Shown here piece by piece: positions 37,186 through 44,873 of a stretch of 64,000 bases of DNA. Location of the stretch: assembly GCA_045631905.1 (NCBI GenBank), contig JAZQVO010000005.1:59183-123182 (forward strand). The letters run 5' to 3'. Made by a program: the position numbers and the translations under genes. The notes beneath the pieces were generated by a model. It was not told where the DNA came from and ran no database searches. It saw nothing but the letters and a program-made list of their open reading frames with translations. This stretch comes from HGM04593 sp045631905. Its GTDB lineage: Bacteria; Bacteroidota; Bacteroidia; Bacteroidales; Bacteroidaceae. Each line of letters opens with the position of its first letter. Position 1 is the stretch's first letter.

Positions 37186-37611
37186 ATGAGTACAATAAAC
37201 GAAAAACAAGACGAGATAATAGATGAATTTAGCGGTTTCGACGACTGGCTCGACCGCTATCAACTGCTCATAGACCTTGGTGGCGAACAACCTGCGCTCG
37301 ACGAGCAGTATAAGACCGATAACAACCTCATAGAGGGTTGCCAGAGCCGTGTGTGGTTGCAGGCTGATTTTACTGATGGCAAGGTATACTTTCGTGCCGA
37401 GAGCGATGCTCTCATAGTGAAAGGTATTGTGGCACTGCTCATAAAGGTATATTCGGGCCACACCCCCGACGAAATTCTTGGCAGCGACCCCTATTTTGTC
37501 GAGGCGATAGGCCTTAAAGAGCATTTGTCGCCCACACGTAGCAACGGCCTCCTCTCGATGATAAAGCAGATGAGGCTCTATGCTCTTGCTTTCAAAGCAA
37601 AGATGGGGTGA
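37186..37611 (+). CDS. sufE: SufE-family iron-sulphur sulphur acceptor
   Basis: A 141-residue protein with the SufE pattern: an N-terminal helix (QDEIIDEFSGFDDW), a YQLLIDLG turn, and the sulphur-accepting cysteine in LIEGCQSRVWL. SufE takes persulphide from the SufS desulphurase and passes it to the SufBCD scaffold; no other suf gene is in the window. The ATG at 37186 is preferred to a GTG six bases earlier. A 23-bp inverted repeat follows. Confidence 0.92.
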   Translation: MSTINEKQDEIIDEFSGFDDWLDRYQLLIDLGGEQPALDEQYKTDNNLIEGCQSRVWLQADFTDGKVYFRAESDALIVKGIVALLIKVYSGHTPDEILGSDPYFVEAIGLKEHLSPTRSNGLLSMIKQMRLYALAFKAKMG

Positions 37612-37639
37612 GATGGTAACGCATCGACAAATTCGGCTG

Positions 37640-37687
37640 ACAGACTAACAGGGTTGCAAAATATATTTTGCAACCCTGTTAGTCTGT
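37640..37687. terminator. 23-bp perfect inverted repeat after sufE
   Basis: 37640-37662 is the exact reverse complement of 37665-37687 with two bases between; the core AACAGGGTTGCAAAAT is followed on the far side by TTTT. It separates plus-strand sufE from minus-strand ldcA. The remaining 150 bases to ldcA hold no gene I can support. Confidence 0.92.
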
Positions 37688-37840
37688 TTTAATATAGAAG
37701 GATATAATTATCTACGATGATGAAAATTACGAAGAATATTTTTCTTAATTGGAAAACATATATAATGAGCCGATGTGAGCTCTTTTGTGATGGGTGGTAT
37801 TTGTCTTTCGTTATTATCTGTGCTCAAAAAGAGGTAGCTC

Positions 37841-38734
37841 CTAAAATGCCACAACAGCTCCATCATTTGTCACCGAGAAACATACATCGGCACCTTCTAT
37901 AAGAGGCATGTTGTTGTCGCAGTGCCCCACGGGGAAATTAAAACATACCGGTATATTATACCCTTTCACAATATTATATATAAGTTCATAGGTGGTACCT
38001 CCGAAGCCCGTATGCTCTTTTACACCGGTAAACTGCCCCACGATAAGCCCCTTTATCCAGGCCAAGGCCCCCGATAATTTAAGTTGAAACATGAGCCTTT
38101 CTACACGGTAGGGTAGCTCGCCTGTGTCCTCTATGAAAATTATTCTGCCCTCTTTGAATAGGTCGTAAGGCGAGCCGGCAAGAGCCGTTATTACCGACAG
38201 GTTGCCACCGACAAGAGTACCGCGTGCCTCTCCGTTGATATTTAGCGGATGGGGTGCGGTGGTGTATACAGGGCGTTTACCCGCAAGAATGTCGAACAGA
38301 TGTTCGGTGGCAACGCTGTGTGGTTGTGTGGCTATGTGACGGCATTGTGGCCCGTGTACCGACTCTACTCCGCTTGCTACGCATGCCGCGTGCAGTGCCG
38401 AGCAGTCGCTCATGCCTATTAACCATTTGGGGTTCTCGGCTATAAGTGTCGATAGCTCCTCTACCAAGTGAACACAGCCGTATCCACCGTAACTGCAAAG
38501 TATTGCTTTTATGTTTTTGTCGGCGAGCAGGCCGGCAAGGTCGCTCACGCGCTCCTCTCGTGTCCCGCTGTAATAGCCGTTGCGTGTGAGAGTGTGTGGG
38601 GCTGTCACAACCTTGTATCCGCGCAAGCGCAGAGCCTCGGTGGCTTGTAGTACTATGGCTTGCTCGCGCACGGCACCTGCCGGAGAGGCTATGGCGATGG
38701 TGTCACCTGTAAAAAGCGGAACGGGGGTTATCAT
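37841..38734 (-). CDS. ldcA: LD-carboxypeptidase (muramoyltetrapeptide carboxypeptidase)
   Basis: A 297-residue S66 peptidase. The nucleophile region is LIGMSDCSALH, preceded by the CSYGGYGCVHL turn, and the Glu and His of the Ser-Glu-His triad lie in IFIEDTGELPYRVER and FPVGHCDN. It removes the terminal D-alanine from L,D-tetrapeptides during murein recycling. The lack of a signal peptide fits a cytosolic enzyme. ATG 38734 lies five bases after the upstream gene's stop; an upstream GTG (38749) would overlap it. Confidence 0.92.
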   Translation of the reverse strand: MITPVPLFTGDTIAIASPAGAVREQAIVLQATEALRLRGYKVVTAPHTLTRNGYYSGTREERVSDLAGLLADKNIKAILCSYGGYGCVHLVEELSTLIAENPKWLIGMSDCSALHAACVASGVESVHGPQCRHIATQPHSVATEHLFDILAGKRPVYTTAPHPLNINGEARGTLVGGNLSVITALAGSPYDLFKEGRIIFIEDTGELPYRVERLMFQLKLSGALAWIKGLIVGQFTGVKEHTGFGGTTYELIYNIVKGYNIPVCFNFPVGHCDNNMPLIEGADVCFSVTNDGAVVAF

Positions 38735-38739
38735 GGGGC

Positions 38740-39993
38740 TTAGTCGCACGCCTTTGTGCTCACAATCTTATATAGTTTGTCGGCCGGGCGCACTTTGGCA
38801 GGTACTTTGAACGATACATACACTCCCTTGGGCACAGTATCCACAGGGCCGAGGTCTACACGGGCCTCCTCGAGCTCCAAGTACATAGCTCCGCTTGTGG
38901 GGCCTGTGACAAGCAGTTTGTCGCCAACGTGCAACTCGCTTGCCTCTATGTAGAACTCTCCTACACCGAGCTTTGAGAAATATTTTACTCCACGTCCCAC
39001 ATATACCTTCTTCTCGGTGGCTTGCGAACCGTAGATGTTGCTCCACTCACCTATCTTTTGCCCCAAGTAGTAGCCGTCCCAGAAACCGCGGTTGAATACC
39101 GTGGCAAGGCGTGTGTCCCAGCCATCTTTTTTCTCTTCGCTGAGCGAGCCGTCGAGGTAGGCTTCCAAAGCCTCGTTGTAACAGCTTGTGACGGTCTGCA
39201 CATATTCGGGACCACGCGCACGTCCCTCAATCTTGAACACCCTCACACCTGCCTCTATCATTTTGTCGATGAAACGAATGGTTTTGAGGTCCTTGGGCGA
39301 CATTATATATTTGTTATCAACCTCTAACTCTATGTCGCTTTCGCGGTCCTTTACGATGTAGCCGCGACGGCACACCTGCATGCACTCTCCACGGTTGGCG
39401 CTACGTCCCAGCTGGTGCAACGACAGGTAGCACTTGCCCGAAACTGCCATGCACAGTGCTCCGTGGCAAAACATCTCTATGCGTATGAGCTCGCCTTTGG
39501 GGCCACAAATATGTTCCTCGGTTATTATTTTGTGAATAGCCGCCACCTGCTCCATGTTGAGCTCGCGTGCAAGCACCACTACATCGGCAAAGCGGGCATA
39601 GAACTTCAAAGCCTCGCTGTTGCTTATGTTGAGCTGTGTCGATAGGTGCACCTCCATGCCCACGCTGTTGCAATATTGCAAAACGGCAATATCTGCCGCA
39701 ATTACAGCCGAAATACCGCTTGCCACCGCCGCATCTACAATGCTGTGCATCATGTCGAGGTCGTTCTCGTATATGATAGTGTTTACGGTGAGGTAACTTT
39801 TAATATTGTGTTCGTCACAAATCTGCGCAATCTCACGAAGGTCGTTTATGGTGAATGCACTCGCCGAGTGGGCACGCATGTTAAGGTGCTCGATACCAAA
39901 GTATACCGAGTTTGCACCTGCCTGAATGGCTGCCATGAGGCTCTCGCGTGAGCCTGCGGGTGCCATAATCTCAAAATCTTTTCTTTGAAGCAT
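38740..39993 (-). CDS. peptidase U32 family protein (RNA hydroxylation type)
   Basis: A 417-residue protein with the U32 signature around EMFCHGALCMAVSGKCYLS and NRGECMQVCRRGY. Although named after collagenase-like peptidases, characterised members such as TrhP/YegQ and RlhA act in prephenate-dependent hydroxylation of tRNA uridine or rRNA cytidine and use conserved cysteines for an iron-sulphur cluster. Which RNA is modified here cannot be read. First gene of a two-gene unit with ldcA. Confidence 0.88.
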   Translation of the reverse strand: MLQRKDFEIMAPAGSRESLMAAIQAGANSVYFGIEHLNMRAHSASAFTINDLREIAQICDEHNIKSYLTVNTIIYENDLDMMHSIVDAAVASGISAVIAADIAVLQYCNSVGMEVHLSTQLNISNSEALKFYARFADVVVLARELNMEQVAAIHKIITEEHICGPKGELIRIEMFCHGALCMAVSGKCYLSLHQLGRSANRGECMQVCRRGYIVKDRESDIELEVDNKYIMSPKDLKTIRFIDKMIEAGVRVFKIEGRARGPEYVQTVTSCYNEALEAYLDGSLSEEKKDGWDTRLATVFNRGFWDGYYLGQKIGEWSNIYGSQATEKKVYVGRGVKYFSKLGVGEFYIEASELHVGDKLLVTGPTSGAMYLELEEARVDLGPVDTVPKGVYVSFKVPAKVRPADKLYKIVSTKACD

Positions 39994-40018
39994 AAAGATG
40001 TAATTTGTATATAATGGG

Positions 40019-40026
40019 CGAAGTTA
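40019..40026 (-). promoter_or_regulatory. -7 element for the U32-ldcA operon
   Basis: TAACTTCG on the minus strand (TAnnTTyG), 25 bases upstream of the U32 start codon. Confidence 0.5.
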
Positions 40027-40030
40027 CGCA

Positions 40031-40095
40031 AAAAAAAGGAAACAACAGCCTCTGAGTTGCGAAATGTGTCGCCTGTCATGTTGTTGTTTCCTTTT
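40031..40095 (-). terminator. terminator of accessory operon B
   Basis: On the minus strand AAAAGGAAACAACA (complement of 40082-40095) pairs with TGTTGTTTCCTTTT (complement of 40034-40047), and a run of T continues to 40031. The loop is about 34 bases. It lies directly before the U32 promoter. Confidence 0.75.
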
Positions 40096-40127
40096 GTTGT
40101 TGGCAATATATTATGCAAGGGAGGGCT

Positions 40128-41507
40128 TTATGCGTCTAATGCGAGACGAAAACCGACAGCAGTGTCTTTTTCCTTTTCATATAATGTTCTCCTATATATG
40201 TTTGTGCAATTAAAATGTGCACTCTGAAAACAGCCTCCTCTAATGGGGCGGAGATGTCTTTCTAAGAAAGGCACACCCTGAAAACAGCCTCCTGTAATGG
40301 GGTGACAATTGTCTATGATATCATTAATATAATTTTGACACCATTCATGAACATTCCCTGTCATGTCGTAAATACCAAGTTCGTTTGGTCTTAGTTCTTT
40401 TACAGGGTGAGGGTGGCCTCCACTATTATCGTAGTACCAACCAACTTCATTAATATTATTACTTCCGCTATAAATGTATCCGGCAGAATGGTTGCCACCA
40501 CTTCCCGCAAATACCCACTCAGCCTCTGTTGGTAACCTGAATGTGAGCCCTGTTATTTCGTTCAGCTTTTTTATAAATTCTTGGCAATCGAGCCAATTGA
40601 CACCACGAACCGGGCATTGCTTGTTGATTGTAAATGCGGGGTTGCTTTTCATAACATGCTCCCAAAGTTCTTGTGTCACTTGCGTTTCTGCAATATAGAA
40701 GTTTTGTAAGCGCTCGATATTCGAAGTTGAATAAGGTTGGATATTTTTTAAATCAAAATCTCCACCTTCTACATGAATCATTTTGAATGAGATATTTCCC
40801 ACCTGAATAATATCGTTGGAAAGCACGCCTTCCCATAAAACGGTTTCGTTCCCCATGAATGTGGCGACGAGCTCCACTTGTGGTTTCATGATGTAATCAA
40901 AGGTAAAGGTACATGATATGGGAAACCACAACTCAAAAATGTTGTTGGGGTTTCTTAAATCTTGGTTGTATATAAGGTTGGAACGCTCGTGTATTGCAAT
41001 ATGGGGTATGGGTATCTTTGATTCTTTGCAGAGGTCCGCTTTGCGTATTCTTAAATCGAAAACAGCCTTCTCGCCGATAGCCTTTTCCACCTTAAACTTA
41101 AACTTAAAGTACATGTCGGCTGAATCTTTTCCAATGCACATGATGCTTGCGTTTTTCAATGGTAGCTCTTTTGCTGTTTTGTCATCTATATCAACTTCTG
41201 CCTTTTGCAATGTAATATAGTCGAGAATATTTAACGCTTGAGCTTTGTATTCCGATTTGAAACACTCGCCCATCTTTCTTAAAAGCTCGAAGTCGGAGGT
41301 TCCCTCTTCGATAGTTGGCAATTTTTTTGCGAGTAATTGTTCTTCTTTGTTACCGTCGTTCAACCAATTTGCCAATATGCCATCTTTCAGTATGCACAAG
41401 AGTTCTTTGCCTATTAGGGAATTTTGTGCAGGGGAACTATCTATTATTGTTTTAAGTTCGGTTATGTCGGAGCAATATCTGTCTCCAATATATAGTATTG
41501 TCTTCAT
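40128..41507 (-). CDS. FGE/SUMF1-fold (C-type-lectin-like) protein, probably not catalytic (region B)
   Basis: A 459-residue protein. Residues 1-200 are unassigned. The C-terminal 220 residues are a formylglycine-generating-enzyme fold: MIHVEGGDF, YIAETQVTQELWE, PVRGVNWLDCQEFI, FRLPTEAEWVFA, GIYDMTGNVHEWC and final GFRLAL. In active FGE the last loop reads RGGSxLCHxSYC; here it is RGGCFQSAHFNC, so the first of the two active cysteines is replaced by Ser. That argues for a ligand-binding or sensor role. A GGCFQ segment occurs twice, 18 residues apart, due to an internal duplication. Last gene of the operon, 11 bases after the ATPase gene. Confidence 0.8.
   Translation of the reverse strand: MKTILYIGDRYCSDITELKTIIDSSPAQNSLIGKELLCILKDGILANWLNDGNKEEQLLAKKLPTIEEGTSDFELLRKMGECFKSEYKAQALNILDYITLQKAEVDIDDKTAKELPLKNASIMCIGKDSADMYFKFKFKVEKAIGEKAVFDLRIRKADLCKESKIPIPHIAIHERSNLIYNQDLRNPNNIFELWFPISCTFTFDYIMKPQVELVATFMGNETVLWEGVLSNDIIQVGNISFKMIHVEGGDFDLKNIQPYSTSNIERLQNFYIAETQVTQELWEHVMKSNPAFTINKQCPVRGVNWLDCQEFIKKLNEITGLTFRLPTEAEWVFAGSGGNHSAGYIYSGSNNINEVGWYYDNSGGHPHPVKELRPNELGIYDMTGNVHEWCQNYINDIIDNCHPITGGCFQGVPFLERHLRPIRGGCFQSAHFNCTNIYRRTLYEKEKDTAVGFRLALDA
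40224..40302 (-). repeat. in-frame direct repeat within the FGE-fold gene
   Basis: Positions 40224-40248 and 40278-40302 are the same 25 bases with one C/G difference; the copies are 54 bases apart (18 codons), and flanking bases are also similar. Both copies encode GGCFQ-type loop sequence near the C-terminus. The near identity suggests a recent duplication or gene conversion. Confidence 0.85.
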
Positions 41508-41518
41508 TGTTTCGTCTA

Positions 41519-43210
41519 TTATTTTTGTATTGATGCGTCCTTGAATTTATAGACGGCTTGAATATCTCTTATTCGTTCTATGTTGGTCTTTTCAAAGTCG
41601 CTCTTCTCCTGCTTTTTACCCTTCTGATTACACATTACGGCATCTTTTATCAGGGAGGCTTTTTCTTTAAAATCATTTATGCCTATCTTTATCGACGAGA
41701 TACTTTTGCCTGCTTCTATGGAATTTATATATTCGATAAATTTCGACTCTATAACCATGTGTACCACGCTCTCAATCTCGGCACCAGAAAACCCGCCTGC
41801 ATTAGTTTCGTTTGCTCCCATGGCTTGGGAAATCTCTTTTAAAGCCTTTAACTTGTAAGTGTCTTTCTCTTTTAGCTCCGAAAAATCAAAGATGCTGTTG
41901 CTTGTGTCGTATTTGTGAATCTTCTTTTTAAGTATATCGATGCGTTCGTCCATGGTGGGAAAATCGACAAAGTAGACCTCGTCGAAACGACCTTTGCGCA
42001 TAAATTCGGGGCGCATGGCATCGTTGGCTGTTGCTACTATGTATACGGCAGTCTTTCTCTCTTGCATCCATGTGAGAAAGTGACCCATCAGGCGCATTAC
42101 AAGCATGTCGCTTTCTCCTTTTCCGCTACTGCCTGCAAATGCTTTTTCAATCTCGTCTATCCATAAGACACAGGGGTGCGCGGCTTCGGCCGTCTCTAAT
42201 GCACGTCGCAGGTTATGCTCGCTTTGGCCCACATACTGCCCCATAAGCCTGTTTACATCGAGACGCAATAGTGATACTCCGAACTTTTCGGCTATTGACT
42301 TTGCTATCATGCTTTTACCGCAACCGGGCATGCCGATGATGAGTATTCCTTTTGGTAGGGGAATGTTGAGGTCGGTTGCAAGGCTCAGATGGGAATAAAT
42401 CTTTGCTTTGTCCGACAGGTCGGCTTTCAGATTCTCGAGCCCGCCAACCTCGTCAAAGGTAACATCGGTATTAACGACCTCTATTATACCCGACTTTTTT
42501 ACAATGTTCTTTTTCTCTTCAAGTGCTATCGAGATGGTTTTTTCCGATATTCGACCGCCCGTTCGAATGATAGACGATTTAATTGTCTGTTTTATTTCGT
42601 ATAATTGTAGGCCTTGAAGCGTTCTTATAAAGTTTTTAAGTACCCATTGCTTTTGTTGCCCTACATAATTGTTCGATACCTCTATCCCTAAGGATTCTAT
42701 ATATCGGGCTATCTCGTGTTCGGTGGGTGCGCTAACATCTACTATCGTGGCTATTTTTTCTATGCCCACAGGGAGCGCAAACGAAGACTCCGACGAGACT
42801 AATATTATTGAATATAATATGTCGTAGTCGCCCCTCTCGTGCTTTTGCGCAAATAGTTGTAGCATGGCCTGCACCTCTTCGATACTCAATATCTTATCGG
42901 CATTTTTTATTATAAACACTTTTTTGTTGTTTACAAGGCTTTTCTTTCCCGATATTATGCATTCAAGCAGGCCCTCTAATGTGATGCTCCAATCCTTATC
43001 GGGGTGCTTTGTCTCAAAGTCGATAATGCCTAGCTTTATATCAAATTCACAAATATCCTCAATATTAAGGTCGATTATTTTTCTTCCTTCCCGAGGCGAT
43101 AGAATATCCATTATAACCTCGTCTATGAACTCATAATGAAAATGTGGTATGTAGGTGATGGGCGAGCTTAACAGCCCTGTGATTATGCGGTTTTTAAGTT
43201 CTGCATACAT
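41519..43210 (-). CDS. Ycf46-like AAA+ ATPase (region B)
   Basis: A 563-residue protein with a degenerate N-terminal AAA half (about 1-200; it keeps FIIKNADKIL in place of a Walker B and ends in ATIVDVSAPTEHEI), a linker GLQLYEIKQTIKSS, the element FDEVGGLENLK, and an active C-terminal AAA+ domain: Walker A GMPGCGKS (about 293-300), Walker B VLWIDEIEKAF (about 345), sensor IVATAND and arginine finger RKGRFDEVYF. This is the Ycf46 architecture. It shares the WxDExEKAFxGS and FLTWMQE segments with the region A ATPase. The role is probably remodelling of the neighbouring proteins; substrate unknown. Confidence 0.85.
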   Translation of the reverse strand: MYAELKNRIITGLLSSPITYIPHFHYEFIDEVIMDILSPREGRKIIDLNIEDICEFDIKLGIIDFETKHPDKDWSITLEGLLECIISGKKSLVNNKKVFIIKNADKILSIEEVQAMLQLFAQKHERGDYDILYSIILVSSESSFALPVGIEKIATIVDVSAPTEHEIARYIESLGIEVSNNYVGQQKQWVLKNFIRTLQGLQLYEIKQTIKSSIIRTGGRISEKTISIALEEKKNIVKKSGIIEVVNTDVTFDEVGGLENLKADLSDKAKIYSHLSLATDLNIPLPKGILIIGMPGCGKSMIAKSIAEKFGVSLLRLDVNRLMGQYVGQSEHNLRRALETAEAAHPCVLWIDEIEKAFAGSSGKGESDMLVMRLMGHFLTWMQERKTAVYIVATANDAMRPEFMRKGRFDEVYFVDFPTMDERIDILKKKIHKYDTSNSIFDFSELKEKDTYKLKALKEISQAMGANETNAGGFSGAEIESVVHMVIESKFIEYINSIEAGKSISSIKIGINDFKEKASLIKDAVMCNQKGKKQEKSDFEKTNIERIRDIQAVYKFKDASIQK

Positions 43211-43249
43211 AGATAGTGCGGTTTTTGTAGTTTGTCGTCGCTTTTGTTT

Positions 43250-44017
43250 TTAACCGAAAAATTTGTCCCACATCTTTTTTGCGGTCTGCTTTGTTGTCTT
43301 CCTACCGGCTTTTATGGCATTACCCACCTTTTCGAGTGCGCTCGATGCCTTGGCTATTACCGGTGAGAGTTTTTCGGCAATCTTTTGCCCGGCCTCTTTT
43401 AATTTTGTTACGGCTCTTTTTGCCATACCTATACACTGGGTGGTAGCCTCTTGCACATTCTTTTTTATTTTCTCCTTAATTTCTTGTGGCACCAATATGT
43501 CGATAGCAGTCACTATGCTCCACGAAACAACGCCTACCATAGTGGCAGGAACAGCTGCGATGCCCAACGAAGCGGTTAAGAGGCCTATTGCTCCACCAAC
43601 TCCTATTTGAGCACCTTTGAGTAATACCTCATTTTTGCATTTTTTGAAAATTTCGAAATTCTGGGCAACAAAATTCTTCTTTAACATCTTTTGGTATGTC
43701 TTTGCCGTTATGCTCTCGGTCTCGAATTTGTAGTCGAGCTTTGCATACCGTAGTGCCTCTACTATTTGTCGAACCTGTATTTGTGCAAGATTTTTCTTTG
43801 CAAATTCGGGTATCGAAGATGAATATGTGCTCTTGATTACAGCTGTCGATGCCAATTTTTCGAATTCAATATCGGTTTGTGAGTTGAATGGTGCATCGAA
43901 ATATTTGTAAATCTTATCTTCGTTGCCAAGTATTGATTCGTCTATCGTGGCAAAGGTTATATGCTTCAAATTGCGTAACTTTTTTATCGAAGCCAATAGT
44001 TGATTCCTGTTGTCCAT
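43250..44017 (-). CDS. Gly/Ala-rich amphipathic membrane-active-looking protein (region B)
   Basis: A 255-residue protein, not recognised. After a soluble helical N-terminal half comes a glycine/alanine-rich hydrophobic stretch (GAQIGVGGAIGLLTASLGIAA and the following VPATMVGVVSWSIVTAI, about 138-175), then repeated amphipathic basic helices (for example KRAVTKLKEAGQKIAEKLS). Such a hydrophobic hairpin plus cationic helices recalls pore-forming or membrane-inserting effectors. It has no signal peptide, so it would attack or bind the inner membrane from within. That reading is inference. Confidence 0.55.
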   Translation of the reverse strand: MDNRNQLLASIKKLRNLKHITFATIDESILGNEDKIYKYFDAPFNSQTDIEFEKLASTAVIKSTYSSSIPEFAKKNLAQIQVRQIVEALRYAKLDYKFETESITAKTYQKMLKKNFVAQNFEIFKKCKNEVLLKGAQIGVGGAIGLLTASLGIAAVPATMVGVVSWSIVTAIDILVPQEIKEKIKKNVQEATTQCIGMAKRAVTKLKEAGQKIAEKLSPVIAKASSALEKVGNAIKAGRKTTKQTAKKMWDKFFG

Positions 44018-44019
44018 AG

Positions 44020-44481
44020 TTAAGCCTCTTTTTCGTTGTTTAACTCTTGCTTCATGAACTCGCTCTCCTCTTCGAGGGCTTTTGCCTCGGTCTCAATCTC
44101 TATGTCTTGTGCTTGGTTCACTTTTTTTCTAAACTCTTTGAGCTCGTCGGCTGTCAAGTTGCGACCTTCCAGCTTTTGGGCTATGTCCTGCATCTCTTCT
44201 TCCATCTTTTGGCTCAACCACTCTCCTTCGGATAGCTCAGGGTTGCTCTGTTGCTCATTTTCTATCTCCCTGATGTTTGCATGAAAGTTGTCTATCTCTT
44301 CGCAAATCTCTTGTATTAGTTCTTTTTCTTCGTCGTTTTCGCCTATTTGGACAAGCATGTCGTTTGTTATTCTGTTGTCGGTGTTGCTCGATAGATGTAA
44401 CAAGTGCTTAAAATTTTCGATAAATTGTGTAACCCACGTTTTTTTGTCGAATTCTGTTCTGTTTGTTTCGTTGCGGTTCAT
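44020..44481 (-). CDS. acidic coiled-coil protein (region B)
   Basis: A 153-residue Glu/Gln/Asn-rich protein that is predicted by eye to be nearly all helical, with heptad-like Leu/Ile spacing (LIQEICEEIDNFHANI; LKEFRKKVNQAQDIEIE). No known domain. First gene of region B; its stop is two bases before the next start. The strong acidity contrasts with the cationic tail of the next protein, so the two may bind each other in the manner of an antidote and toxin; this is speculative. Confidence 0.55.
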   Translation of the reverse strand: MNRNETNRTEFDKKTWVTQFIENFKHLLHLSSNTDNRITNDMLVQIGENDEEKELIQEICEEIDNFHANIREIENEQQSNPELSEGEWLSQKMEEEMQDIAQKLEGRNLTADELKEFRKKVNQAQDIEIETEAKALEEESEFMKQELNNEKEA

Positions 44482-44523
44482 GGTATGATGAATTTTGGCA
44501 ATTTATTCAAATATGTTTACTTG

Positions 44524-44531
44524 CAAAAGTA
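44524..44531 (-). promoter_or_regulatory. -7 element of accessory operon B
   Basis: TACTTTTG on the minus strand (TAnnTTTG), 42 bases upstream of the first start codon. The -33 element is not evident. Confidence 0.55.
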
Positions 44532-44873
44532 ATACTATTTTTTTATTAATGTGGGCATTGCTCTTTAAAAAAAATGAGACACGGGCTAAGGTGCGGGTTG
44601 AACAAAAAAGGCGGTAAAATCCTTTTACTTTTACGGTGTGCCGACAACGATGTATAGCCCGGGCACCGGAGGTCTGTCTGTGGTTGATGTGTGATGATAA
44701 AAACAGACCGAGGGCGAGGGCACAAGAGCTTTCGCCCTTACTTTTTTTGTTTTCCTGCTCTCTCTTGCAATGTTTTTATGTGAGTAAAAGGAATAAAATA
44801 GATGGTTGCTTTTGCTTTTTTGAAAAATTTTGCCGTATTTTGTGAAAAAGAAACATTCAAAACACTTTATACC
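44532..44873. other. gene-poor divergent region between operon B and the acyltransferase gene
   Basis: No intact gene is supported. On the minus strand, 44631-44700 ends a frame with PPVPGLYIVVGTP followed by a stop, which resembles the final strand of Bacteroidetes type IX secretion C-terminal signals and may be the relic of a lost secreted-protein gene. A hairpin with GGGCG/CGCCC arms and a T-run lies at about 44708-44752. The acyltransferase promoter should be here, but no clean TAnnTTTG is seen. Confidence 0.35.

Noticed and set aside
37717..37902. 61-codon frame between sufE and ldcA
   Set aside because: It overlaps the ldcA 3' end, has no domain and no promoter motif.
40128..41507. Diversity-generating retroelement variable protein
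   Set aside because: The FGE/C-type-lectin fold fits such targets, but no reverse transcriptase, accessory gene or template repeat with adenine-specific differences is in the window; the direct repeat differs at only one C/G.
23717..44531. Integrase, transposase or CRISPR array to explain regions A and B
   Set aside because: I looked for recombinase motifs, terminal inverted repeats with target duplications and regularly spaced repeats and found none in the window.
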